Shown here: positions 1-4,256 of the stretch, one piece after another
How the letters are laid out: every line of letters begins with the position of its first letter
How positions within the stretch are numbered: position 1 is the stretch's first letter
Assembly: GCA_900756575.1 (NCBI GenBank)
Contig: CAAEKQ010000070.1
Span: 1 to 5,778 of the forward strand
Source of the DNA: an uncultured Oscillospiraceae bacterium
Lineage (GTDB): Bacteria; Bacillota; Clostridia; Oscillospirales; Oscillospiraceae
Direction of reading: 5' to 3'
Length of the DNA stretch: 5,778 nt
The notes under the pieces: generated by a model
Database searches by the model: none
Told to the model about the DNA's origin: nothing
What the model saw: the letters and a program-made list of their open reading frames with translations, nothing else
Made by a program: the position numbers and the translations under genes

Positions 1-114
1 ATAGCATTTGACCCGGCCCGCCACCAGCAAAATCGCCAGCAGAAAGCACAGGCACGCCGTCAGCCCTTTTCCGATTCCGAATTGTTTGCGGTCCTGCATC
101 CCCCGAACCGTCAT
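1..114 (-). CDS. Partial small membrane protein after rsmH, probably FtsL-like (C-terminus outside window)
   Basis: An open frame of 38 codons starts two bases after the rsmH stop and runs off the left edge without a stop. The visible peptide has a short basic N-terminus (MTVRGMQDRKQFGIGKG) followed by a hydrophobic stretch at about residues 19-33 (LTACLCFLLAILLVA), so a type II single-pass membrane protein is likely. In Firmicutes the gene after mraZ-rsmH is normally ftsL, followed by a class B penicillin-binding protein; both begin with a short cytoplasmic tail and one membrane segment, so the fragment cannot separate them. FtsL would act in the septal FtsQLB/DivIC complex. The start is uncertain: ATG at 112-114 has only a weak GAGAAG upstream, and a second in-frame ATG at 97-99 has a G-run touching it. 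Translational coupling to rsmH is likely. The family name is inferred from position and topology, not from a motif. Confidence 0.6.
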   Translation of the reverse strand, partial: MTVRGMQDRKQFGIGKGLTACLCFLLAILLVAGRVKCY

Positions 115-116
115 CC

Positions 117-1049
117 TTACAGCTTCTCGCAGATGCGGAGTTTGGCGCTCCGGGCCCGGGGATTTTCCTCCAGCTCTTTCGCGCCGGACACAATGGGCTT
201 CCGGGTGATGAGCTTCACCTGGGGCTTCTTTCCGCAGACGCACACCGGAAATTCCGGCGGGCAGGTGCAGCCCTTTGCCGCCGATGCCATGGCTGTTTTG
301 ACAATCCGATCCTCCAGAGAGTGGAACGTAATCACCGCCAGCCGTCCACCGGGGTTCAGCCGGGGAATGGCCTCCTCCAGCATCTGCCGCACGGAGCCCA
401 GTTCATCGTTCACCGCAATGCGGATGGCCTGGAAGCTGCGCTTGGCAGGGTGCTGCTTTTCCCGCAGAGCCTGGGGCGGCAATGCGCTGCGAATCACATC
501 CACCAGCTGCAAAGTGGTTTCGATGGGCGCATTCTGCCGCTTCCGGTCAATGGCTGCGGCAATCTGCGGGGCATAACGCTCCTCGCCGTATTCATAGAGG
601 ATCTTACGCAGTTCTTCTCGAGACCAGAGGTTCACCACATCATAGGCGGTGAGCCGATCCTCCCGGTTCATGCGCATATCCAGGGGCGCGTCGGCCATGT
701 AGGAAAAGCCCCGCTCGCCGTCGTCCAGCTGCGGAGAGGATACGCCCAAGTCAAAGAGCATCCCATCCACGCCCTGAATGCCCAGACCGTCTAAAATGCT
801 GTCGATCTCCTTGAAGTTGGAGTGTACCAGCGTCACCCGATCCTTCCAGGGCTCCAGTCGCTTTCCCGCAGCCGCCAGGGCCACCTGATCCCGATCCACG
901 CCGATGAGCCGTCCGGTGGTCAGGCGCCGTGCAATTTGGGACGAATGCCCGGCCCCGCCCAGTGTGCCGTCCAGATAAATCCCCTCGGGGCGAATGTTCA
1001 GGCCCTCGATGCATTCCTCCAGCAGCACGGACTTATGCTGAAATTCCAT
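117..1049 (-). CDS. rsmH: 16S rRNA (cytosine(1402)-N4)-methyltransferase RsmH (MraW)
   Basis: RsmH uses S-adenosylmethionine to methylate N4 of C1402 in the decoding centre of 16S rRNA; it is cytoplasmic and acts on the small subunit. The 310-residue length is normal for the family. The N-terminus HKSVLLEE (5-12), the SAM-binding loop YLDGTLGGAGHS (25-36), GVDRD (50-54), SNF (77-79), DLGVSSPQLD (100-109), the PLDMRM motif (122-127), RSFQAIRIAVNDEL (204-217), ITFHSLEDRIVK (240-251) and the ENPRARSAKLR tail (295-305) are all present and unbroken. A CTC...CVC cysteine group at 261-272 is common in Firmicutes members. The start is fixed by a GGAGGG site six bases upstream that overlaps the mraZ stop codon, so the two genes are very probably translationally coupled. 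It sits second in the mraZ cluster and should share its promoter. Nothing is broken or missing. Confidence 0.97.
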   Translation of the reverse strand: MEFQHKSVLLEECIEGLNIRPEGIYLDGTLGGAGHSSQIARRLTTGRLIGVDRDQVALAAAGKRLEPWKDRVTLVHSNFKEIDSILDGLGIQGVDGMLFDLGVSSPQLDDGERGFSYMADAPLDMRMNREDRLTAYDVVNLWSREELRKILYEYGEERYAPQIAAAIDRKRQNAPIETTLQLVDVIRSALPPQALREKQHPAKRSFQAIRIAVNDELGSVRQMLEEAIPRLNPGGRLAVITFHSLEDRIVKTAMASAAKGCTCPPEFPVCVCGKKPQVKLITRKPIVSGAKELEENPRARSAKLRICEKL

Positions 1050-1060
1050 GGCATACCCTC

Positions 1061-1477
1061 CTATAATTCCAGGGACGAGAGCACGGCGTCCATGCTGCCC
1101 GCTTCCAGGAAGTTCTGCTCCATTTTGTCGTAGGTGTCGGCGTCCCAGATCTCCGCCTTGTCTCCAAAGCCGAGAATCACCGCATTTTCCGTTAAATGCG
1201 CGTAATTCCGCAGCTCCTGAGGCAGCAAGATCCGCCCCTGCTTGTCCGGCTCACACCGGAGGGCATTGGCAAAGAAAAACCGGAGCTTCTGGGCCTCCGC
1301 CATGGGAAGGCTCCGCATTTTCTCCACAATGGAGGTAAAGCCCGCCTCGGTAAGGATCATCAGGCTGTGCTCCAGCCCAATGGTCACGTAAAATGCAGCC
1401 CCCAGCTCCTCCCGGAGCCGGGCAGGAATCGCCAAGCGGCCCTTGCTGTCGATCCCGTGCCGGTATTTTCCTGTCAT
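1061..1477 (-). CDS. mraZ: MraZ, transcriptional regulator of the division/cell-wall cluster
   Basis: MraZ is a DNA-binding protein of the AbrB/SpoVT fold that forms a ring-shaped oligomer and controls its own cluster by binding direct repeats in front of mraZ. The 138-residue protein has two tandem half-domains, each with the family DxxxR signature: DSKGR at 10-14 within YRHGIDSKGRLAIPARLREEL, and DKQGR at 78-82 followed by ILLPQELR. The frame is open further upstream (to 1525), but the start at 1477 is chosen because the protein then begins MTGKYRH, close to the usual M-x-G-x-Y-x-H family start, and because a near-ideal AAGGAGG lies seven bases before that ATG. It is the first gene of the cluster, 11 nt ahead of rsmH. 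Two TGGGG boxes ten bases apart lie in its 5' leader, as expected for autoregulation. Cys75 in the second half-domain is unremarkable. Confidence 0.96.
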   Translation of the reverse strand: MTGKYRHGIDSKGRLAIPARLREELGAAFYVTIGLEHSLMILTEAGFTSIVEKMRSLPMAEAQKLRFFFANALRCEPDKQGRILLPQELRNYAHLTENAVILGFGDKAEIWDADTYDKMEQNFLEAGSMDAVLSSLEL

Positions 1478-1509
1478 GGCTGCACCTCCTTCCATCAGAT
1501 GGGCAAACG

Positions 1510-1524
1510 CCCCACTTTTCCCCA
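1510..1524 (-). promoter_or_regulatory. Putative MraZ-binding boxes (two TGGGG direct repeats)
   Basis: On the minus strand TGGGG occurs at 1520-1524 and again at 1510-1514, an exact 10-bp period with AAAAG between. MraZ of Escherichia coli is known to bind TGGG-type repeats with this spacing in front of its own gene. Here the boxes fall about 6-20 bases after the predicted transcription start, where binding would repress. A third copy in the same orientation is not visible; a TGGGC lies inverted at 1500-1504 and forms GGGC/GCCC arms with the proximal box. Assignment rests on sequence similarity and position. Confidence 0.6.
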
Positions 1525-1536
1525 CGATTCAGAGCT

Positions 1537-1565
1537 AGTATACTGCAAAGCCTAGGTAATTGCAA
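1537..1565 (-). promoter_or_regulatory. Sigma-A-type promoter of the mraZ cluster
   Basis: On the minus strand TTGCAA (1560-1565) and TATACT (1537-1542) are separated by exactly 17 bases; each has four or five matches to the housekeeping consensus. Transcription would start near 1530, leaving a leader of about 52 nt that carries the TGGGG boxes and the ribosome binding site of mraZ. No other good -10/-35 pair lies closer to mraZ. Confidence 0.7.
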
Positions 1566-1621
1566 GGGAATTTTCGGGAAAGCGGTCTGCCAGATCCTGC
1601 TTCTCCGCAGATTCTTTTTTG

Positions 1622-1650
1622 ATTGTAGCAGATGTTCTTGAACGTTTTAT
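1622..1650 (-). promoter_or_regulatory. Possible second, upstream mraZ promoter (extended -10)
   Basis: The minus strand reads TGCTACAAT, an extended -10 element with TACAAT at 1622-1627, but the -35 position (ATAAAA with 17-bp spacing) is poor. If used, it would start about 85 bases upstream of the main mraZ promoter. It overlaps GTTCA repeats at 1634-1654. Weak evidence; it may be chance in an AT-rich spacer. Confidence 0.3.
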
Positions 1651-1691
1651 GAACAGGCGGGATTCCCCTGCCCGTCCGAGGCAAAGGCCCC

Positions 1692-1728
1692 AAAAATAAA
1701 AGACGCACCGCGAAAAGCGGTGCGTCTT
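1692..1728 (-). terminator. Rho-independent terminator of the permease operon
   Basis: A perfect 12-bp stem (arms 1700-1711 and 1717-1728, AAGACGCACCGC and its complement) closes a 5-base loop. On the minus strand it is followed directly by TTTTATTTTTGG. It lies 32 bases after the lplC-like stop codon. It insulates the mraZ cluster from permease transcription. There is no T-run on the plus-strand side, so it works in one direction. Confidence 0.93.
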
Positions 1729-1760
1729 ATGAATCTGAGCAGTGCTAATCTGCTGCCGTA

Positions 1761-2657
1761 TCAGCCCTTCAGAGAGCCGACCATCATGCCCTTGGTGAAG
1801 TACTTCAGGATGAAGGGATAGAAGCAGAAGACGGGGAGGATTGCAACCACGATGGTGCAATACTCAACCAGATCGGAGTACTTGGCAAGCTCCGGATCGT
1901 AGGTCAGAGAAGAAGAGTCAGACTCGGTCAGGATTTCTTTCAGAACAACCTGGAGGGGATAGAGGGCACGGGTCTGCAGATAGATCATAGCCTCGAAGTA
2001 GGAGTTCCACTTCATGAGGATGTACTGCAGGGCCAGTACTGCGACGGTAGCCTTAACCAGAGGAATGACGATCTTGAACAGGATGGTGAAGTTGCCAGCG
2101 CCGTCCAGACGGGCGGATTCCTCCAGGGAGTCGGGCATACCCTGAATTGCGGTACGAATGATAACCAGGCTCATGACGTTAACAGCCATGGGGATGATCA
2201 TAACCCAGCGGGTGTCGAGCATATGCAGGCCCTTGATGACCATGTAGGTGGGGATCATGCCGCCGTTGAAGAACATGGTGATGGTAATCATAATCATCAC
2301 ATACTTCTTCAGGATCAGGCCCTTACGGGACAGGACGAAGCCGCCCATGGTGCACAGGATGGTGGAGAAAGCGCCGCCAACTGCGCAGTAGAAAATGGTG
2401 TTTGCATAGCCCATCAGCAGGGAGTTGTTGCCGAATACCATCTTGTAACCGTACCAGGTGATGGGATGATCCGCATCAAACAGGGGGTAGAGAATGATAC
2501 CGGAGTGCTGTGCCATCAGCGTAGGATCGGACATGGATGCCCAGATACAGTGGAGCACAGGCAGCAGACAGATAATGCCGAACAGGCCGAGAATGATGTA
2601 ATTGAAGACCTCAAACACGCGTCTGCTGGGAGTCTTAATAACGAAATTCAAATTCAT
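1761..2657 (-). CDS. lplC: Carbohydrate ABC transporter permease, LplC/YtcP type (MalG-like, CUT1 family)
   Basis: Integral membrane permease that, with its LplB-type partner, forms the channel of an importer for oligosaccharides or glycan fragments. The 298 residues show six likely membrane segments (about 18-40, 82-106, 116-137, 150-168, 196-217, 265-286). The cytoplasmic EAA loop that docks on the ATPase is LEESARLDGAGNFTILFKIVIPL (178-200), with the conserved Gly at 186 and the IP pair at 198-199. NGGMIPTYMVIKGLHMLDTRW (131-151) and the end KYFTKGMMVGSLKG are characteristic of the LplC/YtcP subgroup. The gene starts 17 nt after the upstream permease stop with GGAGG ten bases before ATG, and is the last gene before a strong terminator. 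No binding protein or ATPase gene follows. The gene symbol denotes family membership; the substrate is unknown. Base composition is lower in GC than in the flanking genes. Confidence 0.9.
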   Translation of the reverse strand: MNLNFVIKTPSRRVFEVFNYIILGLFGIICLLPVLHCIWASMSDPTLMAQHSGIILYPLFDADHPITWYGYKMVFGNNSLLMGYANTIFYCAVGGAFSTILCTMGGFVLSRKGLILKKYVMIMITITMFFNGGMIPTYMVIKGLHMLDTRWVMIIPMAVNVMSLVIIRTAIQGMPDSLEESARLDGAGNFTILFKIVIPLVKATVAVLALQYILMKWNSYFEAMIYLQTRALYPLQVVLKEILTESDSSSLTYDPELAKYSDLVEYCTIVVAILPVFCFYPFILKYFTKGMMVGSLKG

Positions 2658-2674
2658 AATTCAACTTCCTCCCA

Positions 2675-3589
2675 TCAGAACAGGCTGGTCTCGGAGTACT
2701 TTCTGGACACGCCGTTGGCAATGAACAGAAGCACAACGTTGACAGCGGAGTTGAAAAGACCAACAGCAGTAGAGTAGCCGTAGTCTGCCTCCAGAAGGCC
2801 CTTTCTGTAAACGAAGGTACCGATCACATCGGAGGTCTCGTAAATCAGGGGGTTGTACAGAAGCAGGATCTTCTCCTGGTTTGCATTCATCAGAGAACCG
2901 ATTCTCATGATGAGCATGATAACGACCGTGGGCATAATACCGGGAATGGTTACATTCAGGGTCTGCTTCCAGCGGTTTGCGCCGTCGATAACTGCCGCCT
3001 CGTAAAGCTCCTGATCGATGCCGGTGAGGGCAGCCAGGAACAGAATGGAGCCAAAGCCAACCTGCTGCCACAGATCACTAAGCACCATAATCGTTCGGAA
3101 GTATTCCGGCACCGACAACAGGTTCTTTGCCTCTTTCAGGAAGCCGATGTTCACCAGCATACCGGTGATAACGCCATCGGAAGCAACGAAGTCGATGATG
3201 ATACCGGAGATAACGACGGTAGAGATAAAGTTGGGCATATAGCTGACAACCTGAATAACCTTCTTGTAGTATTCGTTATCCAGCTCGTTGAGCAGCAGTG
3301 CGAAGATAATCGGTGCAGGGAATCCGAAAATCACGCTGTAAAGGCTAAGGATCAGAGTGTTCTTCAAAACCCGGATGAAGAATACAGAGCTGAAGAAGGT
3401 GGTGAAGTGTTTCAGACCAACCCATTCACTCATGTAAACACCGTTCTTGGGAGTGAATCGCTCAAAGCCCAGAACGATGCCCGCCATGGGCAGGTAGTTG
3501 AAGATGATAAGATACACGACTATCGGGAGGACCAAGAGATACAGGCCCTTGTTCATACGCCAGTCGCGCTTCAACTCAATCAATCGCAT
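2675..3589 (-). CDS. lplB: Carbohydrate ABC transporter permease, LplB/YteP type (MalF-like, CUT1 family)
   Basis: The first permease of the pair. The 304-residue protein has the short N-terminal tail of the LplB/YteP group followed by a first membrane segment YLLVLPIVVYLIIFNYLPMA (17-36), then about five more (near 73-97, 115-134, 165-188, 215-234, 273-292). The EAA loop is YEAAVIDGANRWKQTLNVTIPG (196-217), containing Gly203 and the IPG end, which contacts the ATPase. NYLPMAGIVLGFERFTP (31-47) and the SRKYSETSLF end are typical of this subgroup, whose known members move aldouronates, rhamnogalacturonan pieces or other glycan oligomers. The start at 3589 has GGAG seven bases upstream; Met12 is a less supported alternative. 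The gene is preceded by a roughly 340-nt leader and an extended -10 promoter, so it opens its operon. No solute-binding protein gene sits next to it, which is unusual. Substrate cannot be told from the sequence. Confidence 0.92.
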   Translation of the reverse strand: MRLIELKRDWRMNKGLYLLVLPIVVYLIIFNYLPMAGIVLGFERFTPKNGVYMSEWVGLKHFTTFFSSVFFIRVLKNTLILSLYSVIFGFPAPIIFALLLNELDNEYYKKVIQVVSYMPNFISTVVISGIIIDFVASDGVITGMLVNIGFLKEAKNLLSVPEYFRTIMVLSDLWQQVGFGSILFLAALTGIDQELYEAAVIDGANRWKQTLNVTIPGIMPTVVIMLIMRIGSLMNANQEKILLLYNPLIYETSDVIGTFVYRKGLLEADYGYSTAVGLFNSAVNVVLLFIANGVSRKYSETSLF

Positions 3590-3930
3590 GCCAATTCTCC
3601 TTTACTTGATTGGTTTGCATTTCTGCATTTTTCACGTTCCCCATTTGCCGCCTTGCCTGGAAGCGGCAGCGCACGAAGTCAAAAATCCGCGCTTTGGAGT
3701 GGAGCCGAAAGCCCCGTTACAATTTGTGCAACTGCGAACAGAATCCGCCGGCGCCTGATGCTCAACCTGCACACGAGCATTCCCGTCCGGCCCGTTCTAT
3801 CCTACGCGGCATTCGCTCCTTTCTGCGTGAAAGCGCGCCAGTGTCCGCTGAGAAAGACCGATTTGTATTGGATGGCACGGTCTTTTGCCTTACTCTTTGG
3901 GCACTTTTTTGAAGGCTTTCGCCTATCAAA
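3590..3930 (-). promoter_or_regulatory. Long, GC-rich, hairpin-rich 5' leader of the permease operon
   Basis: From the predicted start near 3928 to the lplB-like ATG there are about 340 nt without a recognised gene. Several inverted repeats could fold in the minus-strand RNA: AGGC-GAAA-GCCT near 3913-3924; an 8-bp stem with arms 3853-3860 and 3878-3885; ATGCTC/GAGCAT at 3758-3780; and TGCCGC/GCGGCA with arms 3646-3651 and 3663-3668, about 55 nt before the start codon. None ends in a T-run, so a simple attenuator is not seen. I recognise no T-box, SAM, cobalamin or other known riboswitch core. Two very short frames lie inside (3762-3812, 16 codons, behind AAAGGAG; and 3679-3780, 33 codons). 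The region could be a regulatory leader or merely a long untranslated region. Confidence 0.4.
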
Positions 3931-3934
3931 ATTG

Positions 3935-3962
3935 ATTATAGCATAATTTGTGCATTTAGCAA
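3935..3962 (-). promoter_or_regulatory. Strong sigma-A promoter (extended -10) for the permease operon
   Basis: The minus strand reads TGCTATAAT, a consensus -10 hexamer TATAAT at 3935-3940 with the extended TGn element. A TTGCTA -35 (3957-3962) lies 16 bases upstream. Transcription would begin near 3928. An inverted repeat ATCAA-N2-TTGAT (3925-3936) spans the start site and touches the -10 box, a position suited to a repressor. Confidence 0.75.
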
Positions 3963-4201
3963 GTAATTTTTCATAAAAAACGTCAACTTTTTTGTCTATT
4001 TCCCCGTATCCCATGGCAATATTCACAAACAACCGGGGATTTCCCGGTGATTTCCCGACTCGTTTTTGTGCAATGTGTCCTGGAACGTTAAATATTTCGC
4101 TGGCTAATAAACGATCTTTTTGGATTTTTTTCCGTCAAAATCCGAACTTTTCCTTATTCTTTCGTGATTCTGACCAACTCACAATTCTGCTACCATTCTA
4201 T
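3963..4201. other. AT-rich intergenic region upstream of the permease promoter
   Basis: No credible gene is present. The region is rich in A and T runs (for example around 4118-4131). It contains a 9-bp direct repeat, GATTTCCCG at 4038-4046 and 4049-4057, a related ATTTCCC at 3998-4004, and an inverted repeat ACCGGG-N5-CCCGGT at 4032-4048. These are candidate operator elements for the downstream permease promoter; no known factor is matched. Confidence 0.35.
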
Positions 4202-4244
4202 GAAAAACAGGCGCGGCTTAGAACATTTTGTCCCAGTCCGCGCC
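4202..4244 (-). terminator. Rho-independent terminator of the clpC-like gene
   Basis: The minus-strand RNA can form a 7-bp GC-only stem (GGCGCGG/CCGCGCC; outer arms 4238-4244 and 4210-4216). Its interior can add a second, wobble-containing helix (TGGGACA with TGTTCTA around AAA). TGTTTTTC follows. It begins 12 bases after the stop codon of the gene at 4257. Confidence 0.8.
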
Positions 4245-4256
4245 CGAAAAAAATTT

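Noticed and set aside
82..794. Plus-strand open frames opposite rsmH
   Set aside because: All are antisense to an intact, strongly conserved rsmH and have no motifs of their own.
1478..1525. Sixteen-codon upstream extension of mraZ
   Set aside because: It would place the start before the MraZ boxes, has no good ribosome binding site, and the shorter start gives the canonical family N-terminus behind AAGGAGG.
3590..3930. T-box, SAM or other known riboswitch in the permease leader
   Set aside because: No T-box AGGGTGG sequence, no recognisable riboswitch core and no terminator/antiterminator pair with a T-run were found by reading.
3407..3946. Plus-strand open frame of 179 codons across the lplB start and leader
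   Set aside because: About a third is antisense to the well-supported permease gene, the remainder crosses the leader and promoter, and the peptide shows no family motif or ribosome binding site.
3802..4032. Minus-strand open frame of 76 codons spanning the permease promoter
   Set aside because: It begins with TTG without a Shine-Dalgarno site, contains the -35 and -10 elements inside it, and its peptide resembles no known family.
3590..4256. CcpA (cre) operator near the permease promoter
   Set aside because: No 14-bp stretch with the central CG and flanking TG/CA of the cre consensus was found; the closest candidates lack the central CG or one arm.
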